From Segatella baroniae DSM 16972 = JCM 13447 (GTDB lineage Bacteria; Bacteroidota; Bacteroidia; Bacteroidales; Bacteroidaceae): a DNA stretch of 64,000 bases. The notes below the pieces were generated by a model. That model was given only the letters and a program-made list of their open reading frames with translations, had not been told where the DNA came from and did no database searches. The stretch covers positions 49,421-113,420 of the forward strand of contig NZ_AUFQ01000012.1 of the NCBI RefSeq assembly GCF_000426585.1. Reading direction: 5' to 3'. Positions 17,468 through 26,175 of the stretch are shown piece after piece. Positions within the stretch are counted from its first letter, which is position 1; every line of letters begins with the position of its first letter. Position numbers and translations under genes: made by a program.

Positions 17468-18154
17468 ATGAAAAGAATAATTACCCTTTGTTGCGCTATA
17501 TTGTTTGGTATGGTAACCTTGATGGCACAAACACTTGAGTTTGTAGATGCCACAGGAAAGGTCATTGCCAACGGCTCGACAGTTACTGTCAATAAGTTAG
17601 AGATTGATCCAGACTCACCAGAATTTCCAAAGTATATGTCGAGTGGTATATTTGCTCACAATATATCAGATATGGCTCAACAAGTGATTCTCTCTTGCTC
17701 GATCAAGAACATCAGAGAAGGAGAAGTGCAAGCATGCTTCAGCAAATCCTGTGAAGTGTGGGAAGAAGTCGGGAATTACAAGACAGAGGAAGTTCTTTTG
17801 CAGGCTAAGATGTCCAAGGGAAAGTCACTTGAAATAAAATTTTTACCCAAAGAAGAGCGCAAAGACAAGGCGCATTGTACCATTGTTCTACAGCTGTTCA
17901 CTGCAAAAAGGGAGAATAATGAATGGGTAACTGACAAATCAGGACCATCTATTACGCTTATTTTTGACGAAACAACTACAGGCATCGGTACCCTCAACAC
18001 AGACAAGACCATCAATTATAATGTCTATAGTCTTGATGGTCGCCTTATCGGCAAGAGTCTGCCATCGCTGCAAGGACTTGCCAAGGGCACTTATATCATC
18101 AAGAAGATAAATGACAAGCGAGTGATAAGTACGGAAAAGAAAATCGTTCAGTAA
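17468..18154 (+). CDS. Secreted protein with type IX secretion (type A) C-terminal signal
   Basis: 228 residues with an N-terminal signal peptide (ITLCCAILFGMVTLMAQT), a beta-rich body and a C-terminal ~60-residue tail (YNVYSLDGRLIGKSLPSLQ ... GLAKGTYIIKKINDKRVIS) that matches the type A sorting domain of the type IX secretion system. It is therefore probably exported to the cell surface. No enzyme motif is seen. It is noticeably more AT-rich than the core genes around it. Confidence 0.72.
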   Translation: MKRIITLCCAILFGMVTLMAQTLEFVDATGKVIANGSTVTVNKLEIDPDSPEFPKYMSSGIFAHNISDMAQQVILSCSIKNIREGEVQACFSKSCEVWEEVGNYKTEEVLLQAKMSKGKSLEIKFLPKEERKDKAHCTIVLQLFTAKRENNEWVTDKSGPSITLIFDETTTGIGTLNTDKTINYNVYSLDGRLIGKSLPSLQGLAKGTYIIKKINDKRVISTEKKIVQ

Positions 18155-18172
18155 CCCTTGAAAGATAAAAGC

Positions 18173-19507
18173 ATGATAAAAAGAACATACTTACGGGTCA
18201 TAGTCACCTTCTTGTTGACACTGTTGCATACATCTATCTATGCTGTAGCACTACAAGTTTCAGGGGGCTACAATAACTCCATTTCGCCGGTATCCATGCG
18301 AAAAGCGCTTGTCGGTATCAACTCTGAGGGTGTTAACGCTCCTGTTTCACTCGTAAACTATGGTGACAGTGAGGTAAAGAATATCGAGTATACGCTCAGT
18401 TTCGGCAATGAAATTATCGAGACAAAGGAACTCTCTCTTCCTCAAGCTATCGTCTCTCACGACAGCCAACTCATCAATATACATATTTCGCCACACACGA
18501 AAATATCAGTAACGGAACTGACTTTCAATGTAACAAAAGTCAACGGACAGCCCAATGGTGCCACGATTCCGTATACTACCATCACACGAATGACCCTCAC
18601 ACAAGTGCCTAAGCGCAAGGTCGTAGCAGAAGCCTATACGGCTATGTGGTGCGGAAACTGTCCCGGGGCCATTGCCCTGATAGAGAACTTAACACATACC
18701 TTCCCCGATGAGTTCATCGGTATATCCGTTCATTCCAATAGGGAACCCTTGCATTGCCCTTCCTACCAAAGCCAGAAGAACCGTTATAACAGATATCCAA
18801 CTGTGATGTTCGACCGCACAACGAATTTCACTTACTTCAATGCTGCCAGCACTTTCATGTCTGAACAGGAGAAAGGAGCAGAGTTGGATGTAAAGGTGTC
18901 GGCAGTTTGGGACGAAAAGAAGAACAATATTTCAGTAACATCTGAGACTATTTTCCGTATTGATATGGCCGAAGCTCCCTATGCGCTTGCTTATGTCTTG
19001 ACGGCTGATGAACTGCAACATAGTTCATATTATCAGAAAAACTACTACTCAGGAAGTACTGCAGACCTGGGTATCACAAAGGAAATGGACTTCTTTATCA
19101 ATAGTCCGAGATTCATTCATGGTATGGAATTCAACCATGTAGCCATCTCCGCTATGGGAATAGATACTGGACTGACGGGAAGTCTCAAACCTTCTGCCGT
19201 AGCGGATGAAGTACAGACCCACAAAGTTTCATTCAATAACATATCACAATACCGTACCATTCAGGATAAATCGAAGCTCCATGTCTGCGTTTTGGTCATC
19301 AATACGAAGACGAAGGAGATAGTCAACGCCGACCAATGTACGATTTCCGATAGTGCCACGACGGGTATTGACAGTATGGCGGATGCAGGAAAAGCCGTCG
19401 AAACGGCCCGATATGACGCAGCCGGTCGTCGCATCTCTCATCCCACACGAGGTTTGAACATCGTGAAATACAGCGATGGACACATGGTGAAAGAACTCGT
19501 GAAATAG
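18173..19507 (+). CDS. Omp28-like surface protein with CxxC and type IX sorting tail
   Basis: 444 residues. The signal peptide (VTFLLTLLHTSIYAVA) is followed by a beta-sandwich-like region, then a thioredoxin-like segment EAYTAMWCGNCPGAIALIENL with Cys160 and Cys163, as in Omp28-type proteins. The C-terminus (TARYDAAGRRISHPTRGLNI ... YSDGHMVKELVK) resembles a type A type IX sorting domain. The ATG at 18173 is used rather than a TTG 15 bases upstream. Last gene of the TlpA/DUF6029/Omp28 cluster; AT-rich. The promoter for the aromatic operon begins about 75 bases after the stop. Confidence 0.75.
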   Translation: MIKRTYLRVIVTFLLTLLHTSIYAVALQVSGGYNNSISPVSMRKALVGINSEGVNAPVSLVNYGDSEVKNIEYTLSFGNEIIETKELSLPQAIVSHDSQLINIHISPHTKISVTELTFNVTKVNGQPNGATIPYTTITRMTLTQVPKRKVVAEAYTAMWCGNCPGAIALIENLTHTFPDEFIGISVHSNREPLHCPSYQSQKNRYNRYPTVMFDRTTNFTYFNAASTFMSEQEKGAELDVKVSAVWDEKKNNISVTSETIFRIDMAEAPYALAYVLTADELQHSSYYQKNYYSGSTADLGITKEMDFFINSPRFIHGMEFNHVAISAMGIDTGLTGSLKPSAVADEVQTHKVSFNNISQYRTIQDKSKLHVCVLVINTKTKEIVNADQCTISDSATTGIDSMADAGKAVETARYDAAGRRISHPTRGLNIVKYSDGHMVKELVK

Positions 19508-19582
19508 TTCCGTTGTTTCACGATACGCACTGTAGATAGTAAAAAAAGTTAGGTATCAAGCGACACTTTTCTTTCAATTTGT

Positions 19583-19613
19583 TTGGCAGAATGGATGGAA
19601 TGCTTTACTTTTG
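19583..19613 (+). promoter_or_regulatory. Promoter of the aromatic amino acid operon
   Basis: TTG at 19583-19585 and TACTTTTG at 19606-19613, spaced by exactly 20 bases. It lies 200 bases upstream of pheA, with a leader peptide and terminator in between. Confidence 0.82.
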
Positions 19614-19641
19614 CACTTGTTAAGAGATTAAAACAATAGAT

Positions 19642-19716
19642 ATGAATCTTTGCGCATCTTACTTTTACTTCTATTTTTACTTTGCAAGGAATTGTGAAGC
19701 GGGAAGTTGCGTGTAG
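19642..19716 (+). CDS. Phe/Tyr leader peptide of the pheA operon attenuator
   Basis: A 24-residue open reading frame with ATG at 19642 and TAG at 19714. Codons 7-14 are TAC TTT TAC TTC TAT TTT TAC TTT, giving SYFYFYFYFARN in the middle of the peptide. It starts about 22-25 bases after the predicted transcription start and is followed by a terminator (19744-19786) and then by pheA, an aminotransferase, DAHP synthase/chorismate mutase and tyrA, the genes that make Phe and Tyr. This is the classical layout of ribosome-stalling attenuation, as for pheA of enteric bacteria. Confidence 0.85.
   Translation: MNLCASYFYFYFYFARNCEAGSCV
19698..19704 (+). promoter_or_regulatory. Candidate antiterminator segment
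   Basis: AGCGGGA is the exact complement of TCCCGCT at 19754-19760 in the 5' arm of the terminator. It lies 15-21 bases after the last Tyr/Phe codon and inside the leader reading frame. A ribosome stalled on those codons would leave it free, while one reaching the stop codon would cover it. Confidence 0.6.
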
Positions 19717-19743
19717 AGTTCAGCTTAGGAATTATAGAAAAAT

Positions 19744-19786
19744 AACGAAACGGTCCCGCTCTTTGAGAGTGCGGACCGTTTTCGTT
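19744..19786 (+). terminator. Attenuator terminator before pheA
   Basis: AACGAAA-CGGTCC (19744-19756) pairs with GGACCG-TTTTCGTT (19773-19786), extended by GC/GC and CT/AG pairs towards the loop. The core stem is followed by GTTTTCGTT, serving as the U-rich tract. It ends 24 bases before the pheA start. Confidence 0.78.
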
Positions 19787-19810
19787 ACAGCAAGCAGCGA
19801 GTAGGCGAAA

Positions 19811-20641
19811 ATGAAGAAAATAGCGATACAAGGAGAGGCGGGCTCGTTCCACGACATAGCCGCCCATGAATATTTCAGCGGCCAAGCGGTGGAACTGGTG
19901 TGTTGTGCCACGTTTGAAGAAGTGTTTGACAGCATGCGCCACGACCCTACGACCATCGGTATGCTGGCCATCGAGAATACGATAGCGGGCAGTCTGCTCC
20001 ACAACTACGAGCTGCTGCGTCAGGCCGACGTCGTGATTGTGGGCGAGCATAAGCTCCATATCGAGCATTCCATCTGCTGTCTGCCCCAGGACGGTTGGGA
20101 AAGCATTCACGAAGTGCACTCCCATCCCGTGGCCTTGCAGCAATGTCGCCACTTCCTGATGGGCCATCCGGGGCTGAAAGCCGTGGAGGCGGAAGACACG
20201 GCAGGCAGCGCCGAGTATATAGCACGTCACAAAAAGACGGGGTGGGCGGCCATCTGTTCGGCCTACGCGGCCGACATCTATGGCCTGAAGGTGCTGCAAC
20301 GAGACATCCACGACAACAAACACAACTTCACCCGCTTCCTGGTGGTGGCCAACGCGCTTGAGGCCGATATGCTTTTTCCCGCCTCCCAGGCCACCAAGGC
20401 CTCGCTGGTGTTCTCCTTGCCGCACGAGGAAGGGTCGCTCAGCAAGATACTGACCATCCTGAGTTTCTATGGAATCAACCTGACGAAGATACAATCCTTG
20501 CCCATCATCGGCCACGAGTGGGAATACTTGTTCTACGTAGACGTGACCTTCGAGAGCACGACGCGCTACCGCCAGTCCATCGACGCGATAACGCCGCTGG
20601 TCAGAAACATCAAGATTCTGGGCGAATACGCGGAATGTTGA
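19811..20641 (+). CDS. pheA: Prephenate dehydratase
   Basis: Converts prephenate to phenylpyruvate, the committed step to Phe. The 276-residue monofunctional enzyme has the catalytic domain (IAIQGEAGSFHDIAAHEYF; GMLAIENTIAGSLLHNYELL; HNFTRFLVVA with the Thr-Arg-Phe motif) and a C-terminal ACT domain (SLVFSLPHEEGSLSKILTILSFYGINLTKIQSLPI) for allosteric Phe binding. No chorismate mutase domain is present; that activity is fused to the DAHP synthase two genes downstream. First structural gene behind the Phe/Tyr attenuator. Confidence 0.95.
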   Translation: MKKIAIQGEAGSFHDIAAHEYFSGQAVELVCCATFEEVFDSMRHDPTTIGMLAIENTIAGSLLHNYELLRQADVVIVGEHKLHIEHSICCLPQDGWESIHEVHSHPVALQQCRHFLMGHPGLKAVEAEDTAGSAEYIARHKKTGWAAICSAYAADIYGLKVLQRDIHDNKHNFTRFLVVANALEADMLFPASQATKASLVFSLPHEEGSLSKILTILSFYGINLTKIQSLPIIGHEWEYLFYVDVTFESTTRYRQSIDAITPLVRNIKILGEYAEC

Positions 20642-20691
20642 CCGAGAGTCACACCTTATTATATATAGCAACCCGGCTAAAACACAGACTT

Positions 20692-21864
20692 ATGATAGAA
20701 CCCGCAGCAAGAGTTTCTGAAATACAGGAGTACTACTTCAGCCGCAAACTGAAAGAAGTGGCCCGCTTGAACAGCGAGGGCAAGGACATCATCTCTTTGG
20801 CGATAGGAAGTCCGGACATGCCCCCATCGCAGCAAACGATAGACAAATTGTGCGAGGTGGCCGCGCTGCCGTCCGCGCATGGTTATCAACCCACCGTGGG
20901 CACACCCGAGTTGCGCGGCGCCATGGCCGACTTCTACAGCCGCTGGTATCGGGTGGACTTGGATCCGGCCCGTGAAATACAGCCACTTATCGGCTCGAAA
21001 GAAGGAATCCTGCACGTGACGCTGGCCTTCGTCAATCCCGGTGAGGATGTTTTGGTGCCCGATCCGGGCTATCCCACCTATACGTCGCTCAGTACGATAC
21101 TCGGCGCGCGCGTCAGGACTTACAACCTGCGCGAGGACTGTGGCTGGCAACCCGATTTCGATGCGTTGGAAAAGATGGATTTGAGCCGCGTCAGGCTGAT
21201 GTGGGTGAACTATCCGAACATGCCGACGGGTGGAAACGCGCGGCGCGAGACCTACGAACGGCTGGTTGCCTTCGCACGGAGACACCATATAGTGGTGGTG
21301 AATGACAATCCATATTCCTTCATTTTGAACGAGGGGGAGAAGCTTTCAATCCTTCAGGTGCCGGGCGCCAAGGACTGTTGCATCGAGTTCAACTCGATGA
21401 GCAAGAGCTTCAATATGCCCGGTTGGCGTGTGGGCATGTGCGCATCGAACGCCATTTTCATCAGTTGGATACTGAAAATCAAGAGCAACATCGACAGTGG
21501 AACCTTCAGAGGCATACAACTGGCGGCGGCCGAGGCCCTGCGTGGGAACACGGACAAATGGCACCGGGAGTACAATATCAATGTATATAAGCGCCGGCGG
21601 GCCGTCGCCGAGCAGATCATGGACGCGCTGGGATGCACGTATGACAGCACGCAGGTGGGCATGTTCCTGTGGGGAAGGATTCCCGACAGCTATACTGACG
21701 TGGAGGAACTGACCGAGAAGGTGCTCCATGAGGCCCGTGTCTTCATCACGCCCGGCTTCATCTTCGGCTCCAATGGGCGACGTTATATCCGCATTTCGCT
21801 CTGTGCCAAGGACGAGAAGATGGAGGAAGCGTTGGCCCGTGTCAGGCACGTGTTTGGAAAGTGA
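20692..21864 (+). CDS. Class I/II aminotransferase (probable aromatic aminotransferase)
   Basis: 390-residue PLP enzyme of the aspartate aminotransferase fold: ISLAIGSPDMPPSQQTID, VNYPNMPTGGNA, the DNPY segment, and the Schiff-base lysine in FNSMSKSFNMPGWRVGM. Its position between pheA and DAHP synthase implies it transaminates phenylpyruvate and/or 4-hydroxyphenylpyruvate to Phe and Tyr; the substrate is inferred from context. The ATG at 20692 is chosen because the longer frame overlaps pheA by about 120 bases. Confidence 0.9.
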   Translation: MIEPAARVSEIQEYYFSRKLKEVARLNSEGKDIISLAIGSPDMPPSQQTIDKLCEVAALPSAHGYQPTVGTPELRGAMADFYSRWYRVDLDPAREIQPLIGSKEGILHVTLAFVNPGEDVLVPDPGYPTYTSLSTILGARVRTYNLREDCGWQPDFDALEKMDLSRVRLMWVNYPNMPTGGNARRETYERLVAFARRHHIVVVNDNPYSFILNEGEKLSILQVPGAKDCCIEFNSMSKSFNMPGWRVGMCASNAIFISWILKIKSNIDSGTFRGIQLAAAEALRGNTDKWHREYNINVYKRRRAVAEQIMDALGCTYDSTQVGMFLWGRIPDSYTDVEELTEKVLHEARVFITPGFIFGSNGRRYIRISLCAKDEKMEEALARVRHVFGK

Positions 21865-21917
21865 CAAGGCAGACGTTGTCAATCGAATCGAAAAATGAAC
21901 AATAAAGCATACAAACT

Positions 21918-22985
21918 ATGGAATTAGAACTTTTACCTTTGGGGTTGCCCAGCGACAACGAGCGTCCCTCATGCGTGATAGCCGGCCCCTGTTCGGCCGA
22001 AACGGAAGAGCAAGTGATGACCACCGCTCGTAAATTGGCAGCTAAAGGTTGCCATATTTTCAGGGCGGGTGTGTGGAAACCGCGCACCAAACCGGGCGGA
22101 TTCGAGGGCAAAGGTGAAGAAGCCTTGCCCTGGATGAGGTGCGTGAAGGACGAAACCGGCATGCTCACGGCTACCGAAGTGGCTACACCCGAGCATGTGG
22201 AACTGGCGCTCAAGTATGGCATTGACGTCCTTTGGGTGGGCGCCCGAACCTCTGCCAACCCCTTTGCCATGCAGGCTTTGGCCGACTCCTTGAGGGGCAT
22301 GGACGTGCCCGTGCTGGTGAAGAACCCCGTGAATCCCGACCTGGAGTTGTGGATTGGGGCCTTGCAGCGCATCAACCAGGCCGGCATCAAACGGCTGGGT
22401 GCCATCCATCGTGGCTTTTCGAGCTTCGACAAGAAGATTTACCGCAACCTGCCCATGTGGCAGATTCCCATCGAATTGCACCGCCGCATACCGGAACTGC
22501 CCATCATTTGCGACCCGAGTCACATCGGTGGACGCCGCGACTTGATAGCTCCGCTCTGCCAGCAGGCCATGGACTTGGGCTTCGACGGGCTGATTGTGGA
22601 GAGCCATTGCAACCCCGACGAGGCGTGGAGCGACGCCAGTCAGCAGGTGTCGCCCGAGATATTAGACTACATTCTGAGCCTGCTGGTGGTGCGCGACGAG
22701 CATACCACGACGGAAGGCATACGTCAGTTGCGCAGCCAGATAGACGAGTTGGACAACCAGCTGATGGAACTCTTGGCCAAGCGAATGCGCGTCTGCCGTG
22801 AAATCGGCACCTACAAGAAGGAACACAACATGACCGTGCTGCAGGCAAACCGCTATAGCGAGATCCTGGAGAAGCGTGGCGCACAGGCCAGCCTGTGTGG
22901 AATGTCGCCCGAATTTGCCGCCCAGGTGTTTGAACATATCCACGAAGAGAGCGTTCGACAGCAGTTGGAAATCATCAATCGGTAA
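21918..22985 (+). CDS. aroF: Bifunctional DAHP synthase / chorismate mutase
   Basis: 355-residue fusion. Residues ~1-260 are a class I beta/KDO8P-like DAHP synthase (SCVIAGPCSAETEEQVMTTA, FRAGVWKPRTKPGGFEG, IVESHCNPDEAWSDASQQVSP), the entry step of the shikimate pathway. Residues ~265-350 are an AroQ-type chorismate mutase helix bundle (LRSQIDELDNQLMELLAKRM, REIGTYKKEHNMTVLQANRY). The fusion explains why pheA and tyrA here lack mutase domains, and may provide feedback regulation through the mutase domain. Confidence 0.94.
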   Translation: MELELLPLGLPSDNERPSCVIAGPCSAETEEQVMTTARKLAAKGCHIFRAGVWKPRTKPGGFEGKGEEALPWMRCVKDETGMLTATEVATPEHVELALKYGIDVLWVGARTSANPFAMQALADSLRGMDVPVLVKNPVNPDLELWIGALQRINQAGIKRLGAIHRGFSSFDKKIYRNLPMWQIPIELHRRIPELPIICDPSHIGGRRDLIAPLCQQAMDLGFDGLIVESHCNPDEAWSDASQQVSPEILDYILSLLVVRDEHTTTEGIRQLRSQIDELDNQLMELLAKRMRVCREIGTYKKEHNMTVLQANRYSEILEKRGAQASLCGMSPEFAAQVFEHIHEESVRQQLEIINR

Positions 22986-22991
22986 GCCTGT

Positions 22992-23774
22992 ATGAAGATA
23001 TTAGTGATGGGGGCAGGCAAGATGGGGTCGTTCTTCATCGACCTGCTCAGCTTCGACCACGAGATAGCCGTGTATGAGAAAGACGCCAGACGCCTGCGGT
23101 TCACCTACAACTGTTACCGTTTTCAGCGTCTGGAGGAGGTGAAGGAGTTCCAACCGGAGCTGGTCATCAACGCCGTTACGGTGAAATACACCGTCGCGGC
23201 CTTCGAGGAAGTCATGCCCTATCTGCCTGCAAACTGTATCATCAGCGACATAGCGAGCGTGAAGACGGGGCTGAAGGACTACTACTTGTCGGCCGGTCAT
23301 CCGTTTGTTTCCACCCATCCGATGTTCGGACCCACCTTCGCCAACCTGAACCAGTTGAGCGAGGAGAACGCCATCATCATCAATGAAGGCGACTATATGG
23401 GGCGCATCTTCTTCAAAGACCTGTATCAAAAACTGGGACTGAACATCTATGAATATTCGTTCAGGGAGCATGACGAGACCGTGGCCTACTCTTTGAGCAT
23501 TCCATTCGTCAGCACTTTCGTCTTCGCGGCGGTGATGAAGCACCAGGATGCGCCCGGAACCACATTCAAACGACACATGAAAATCGCGAAAGGAGTGATG
23601 AACGAGGACGACTATCTGTTGCAGGAGATTCTCTTCAACCCCTATACGAGTGGACAGGTGAGCAAGATTCGCGAGGAGTTGAAGGAACTGTTGCAAATCA
23701 TCGACACGAAAGACGCCGACGGCATGAGGCGCTATCTGGAGAAGATTCGCAGCCATGTACGCTGCAATTCATGA
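22992..23774 (+). CDS. tyrA: Prephenate dehydrogenase
   Basis: Oxidatively decarboxylates prephenate to 4-hydroxyphenylpyruvate for Tyr synthesis. The 260-residue protein has an N-terminal NAD(P) Rossmann motif (ILVMGAGKMGSFF), the SDIASVK segment, STHPMFGP substrate loop and a helical C-terminal domain. No mutase or ACT domain is present. It begins 6 bases after aroF and its stop overlaps the next gene by 4 bases (ATGA). Confidence 0.92.
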   Translation: MKILVMGAGKMGSFFIDLLSFDHEIAVYEKDARRLRFTYNCYRFQRLEEVKEFQPELVINAVTVKYTVAAFEEVMPYLPANCIISDIASVKTGLKDYYLSAGHPFVSTHPMFGPTFANLNQLSEENAIIINEGDYMGRIFFKDLYQKLGLNIYEYSFREHDETVAYSLSIPFVSTFVFAAVMKHQDAPGTTFKRHMKIAKGVMNEDDYLLQEILFNPYTSGQVSKIREELKELLQIIDTKDADGMRRYLEKIRSHVRCNS

Positions 23775-24715
23775 GCTGGCTCGTTTCATTGTTGCTGGGA
23801 ATCTTCACGATTGCGGAGCTGAATTGCGAGAATCTGTTCGACGCCGAGCATGACACCCTCAAGAACGACGTGGAGTTTCTGCCCCAAAGCTACCACCATT
23901 GGACGCACTATCGCTATTGGAAAAAGCTGAACCACATCGGTCAGGAGCTGGTGGCGTGCGGGGGAGAGGGCGTCAACTGGACGCAACCCGACCTGATAGC
24001 ATTGTGCGAAGTGGAGAACGACAGCGTGCTGACAGACCTCACCAAGAAGTCGCTTCTGCGCAACGCACGCTATGAATACATCATGACCGACTCGCCGGAC
24101 GAGCGCGGCATAGACGTGGCCTTGCTCTATTCGCCGTTCTCTTTCAGGCCCATCGTCTCGCATTCCATCAGGATTCAGCTGCTCAAAGACATGAAACCCA
24201 CCCGCGACATCCTGTATGTTGCGGGCGAGGTGATTACGGGCGACACGCTGCACGTGCTTGTGGTGCACGCGCCGAGCAGGGCGGGCGGCGACACCTTTTC
24301 GAACCCTTTCCGGGCGCAGGTGGCCCGGCAACTGTGCGCAGCCATTGATTCCGTGCGCCACACTGCGCCGGAAGCGAAGATTGTCGTGGCCGGCGACTTC
24401 AACGATTACGCCGAGGGGGAAAGCCTGAGGCTGCTGCGCTCGCACGGAATGGCCTCTGTGACGGAGACGGCACGGGGCACCCACGGGGCGAAAGCTACGT
24501 ACAAGTTTCGGGGAACATGGAAAAGTCTGGACCATATATTGGTCAGCGAGAACCTGTGGCGCCGCAAATGGGAAAGCCATATCGTGGATTTCCCTTTCCT
24601 GTTGACACCTGACGACAGGTATGGAGGGGTCATGCCGCTCAGGAATTTCTCGATGTACAAGTACAACGACGGCTATAGCGACCACCTGCCGCTTGTCGTC
24701 AAAATCGAGCTTTGA
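23771..24715 (+). CDS. Endonuclease/exonuclease/phosphatase family protein
   Basis: 314 residues with a short hydrophobic N-terminus (SWLVSLLLGIFTIA) and an EEP fold: AELNCENLFD, IALCEVEN, DERGIDVALLY, VVHAPSR, VVAGDFNDYAEG and the final SDHLPLVVKIEL. These carry the metal and catalytic Asp, Asn, Glu and His residues. The substrate (DNA, phospholipid or sugar phosphate) is not determined. It overlaps tyrA by 4 bases, yet has no obvious aromatic role; it probably rides at the end of the operon. Confidence 0.85.
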   Translation: MSWLVSLLLGIFTIAELNCENLFDAEHDTLKNDVEFLPQSYHHWTHYRYWKKLNHIGQELVACGGEGVNWTQPDLIALCEVENDSVLTDLTKKSLLRNARYEYIMTDSPDERGIDVALLYSPFSFRPIVSHSIRIQLLKDMKPTRDILYVAGEVITGDTLHVLVVHAPSRAGGDTFSNPFRAQVARQLCAAIDSVRHTAPEAKIVVAGDFNDYAEGESLRLLRSHGMASVTETARGTHGAKATYKFRGTWKSLDHILVSENLWRRKWESHIVDFPFLLTPDDRYGGVMPLRNFSMYKYNDGYSDHLPLVVKIEL

Positions 24716-24795
24716 CAGCCTGTTGGGTCTAAAAGGCCATCTTTTAAAATACTTTAAATAACCTATCCCATCTTCGTGGTTCATCATTAATTGTG

Positions 24796-24803
24796 TAATT
24801 TTG
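24796..24803 (+). promoter_or_regulatory. -7 promoter element for ffh-folD
   Basis: TAATTTTG, 41 bases before the ffh start. A near-match TCG stands where the -33 TTG would be. Confidence 0.55.
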
Positions 24804-24843
24804 CACAAGTATAGATGAGACTTCCCATAAATCACATTGAATT

Positions 24844-26175
24844 ATGTTCGAGAATCTTAGCGACCGATTAGAGCGGTCGTTTAAAATATTGAAGGGTGAA
24901 GGCAAGATTACGGAGATTAATGTTGCCGAAACCTTAAAGGATGTGCGCCGTGCGTTGCTGGATGCCGACGTCAACTACAAGGTGGCGAAAGGCTTTACGG
25001 ACGCAGTCAAGCAGAAAGCGTTGGGCATGAACGTGCTCACGGCTGTGAAACCGGGTCAATTGATGGTGAAGATTGTTCACGACGAGTTGGCCCAGTTGAT
25101 GGGTGGCGAGGAGGTTCCGCTGCGTCTTGACGGCCATCCTTCGATTATACTCATGAGCGGTTTGCAAGGTTCGGGTAAGACAACGTTCAGTGGAAAGCTT
25201 GCAAACCTTCTTAAAAAGAAAAGAAACAAGAATCCTTTGTTGGTGGCTTGCGACGTCTATCGTCCCGCGGCTGTCGAGCAGTTGAAGGTCGTTGGCGAGC
25301 AGGTCGGTGTGGAAGTGTATGCCGAACCGGGCAGCACGGACGTCGTGGAGATTGCCAAACACGCCATCCAACAGGCCAAAGCAAAGGGCAACGACGTAGT
25401 CATCGTCGATACGGCGGGCCGTTTGGCCGTGGATGAAGAGATGATGACGGAGATCTCCAACTTGAAGAATGCCGTCCAACCGCACGAGACTTTGTTCGTC
25501 GTCGACGCCATGACAGGCCAGGACGCGGTCAATACGGCCAAGGAGTTCAACGACAGATTGGACTTCGACGGCGTCGTTCTGACCAAGCTCGATGGTGATA
25601 CGCGGGGCGGAGCGGCCTTGAGTATCCGTACCGTCGTTGCGAAACCGATCAAGTTTATCGGCACGGGCGAGAAGATGGAGGCCATCGACGTGTTCCATCC
25701 GGAGCGCATGGCCGACCGCATCTTGGGCATGGGTGACGTCGTTTCGTTGGTGGAACGCGCGCAGGAGCAGTTCGACGAGGAGGAAGCCCGCAGGCTTCAG
25801 AAGAAAATATTGAAGAACAAATTCGACTTCAACGACTTCTTGAACCAGATACAACAAATCAAGAAGATGGGCAATCTGAAAGATTTGGCGGGCATGATAC
25901 CAGGCGTCGGCAAGGCCATCAAGGACGTTGACATAGATGACAACGCCTTTAAAGGCATTGAAGCCATCATCCAGAGCATGACGCCGAAGGAGCGCATGAA
26001 CCCGGAAGTGCTCAATACGAGCCGGCGACAGCGTATTGCTAAGGGGTCGGGAACCAACATTCAGGAGGTGAACCGCCTCATCAAGCAGTTCGACCAGACC
26101 CGGAAGATGATGAAGATGGTGACCGGCAACGGCATGGCCAACATGATGCGTCAAATGAAAGGAATGCAAAGATGA
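24844..26175 (+). CDS. ffh: Signal recognition particle GTPase Ffh (SRP54)
   Basis: Targets membrane proteins co-translationally to the Sec translocon. The 443-residue protein has the N domain ([24 protein letters not shown]), the G domain with P-loop [29 protein letters not shown] and [14 protein letters not shown], and the Met-rich M domain ([16 protein letters not shown] ... [20 protein letters not shown]) that binds SRP RNA. The SRP RNA gene is not in the window. It overlaps folD by 4 bases. Confidence 0.97.
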   Translation: MFENLSDRLERSFKILKGEGKITEINVAETLKDVRRALLDADVNYKVAKGFTDAVKQKALGMNVLTAVKPGQLMVKIVHDELAQLMGGEEVPLRLDGHPSIILMSGLQGSGKTTFSGKLANLLKKKRNKNPLLVACDVYRPAAVEQLKVVGEQVGVEVYAEPGSTDVVEIAKHAIQQAKAKGNDVVIVDTAGRLAVDEEMMTEISNLKNAVQPHETLFVVDAMTGQDAVNTAKEFNDRLDFDGVVLTKLDGDTRGGAALSIRTVVAKPIKFIGTGEKMEAIDVFHPERMADRILGMGDVVSLVERAQEQFDEEEARRLQKKILKNKFDFNDFLNQIQQIKKMGNLKDLAGMIPGVGKAIKDVDIDDNAFKGIEAIIQSMTPKERMNPEVLNTSRRQRIAKGSGTNIQEVNRLIKQFDQTRKMMKMVTGNGMANMMRQMKGMQR

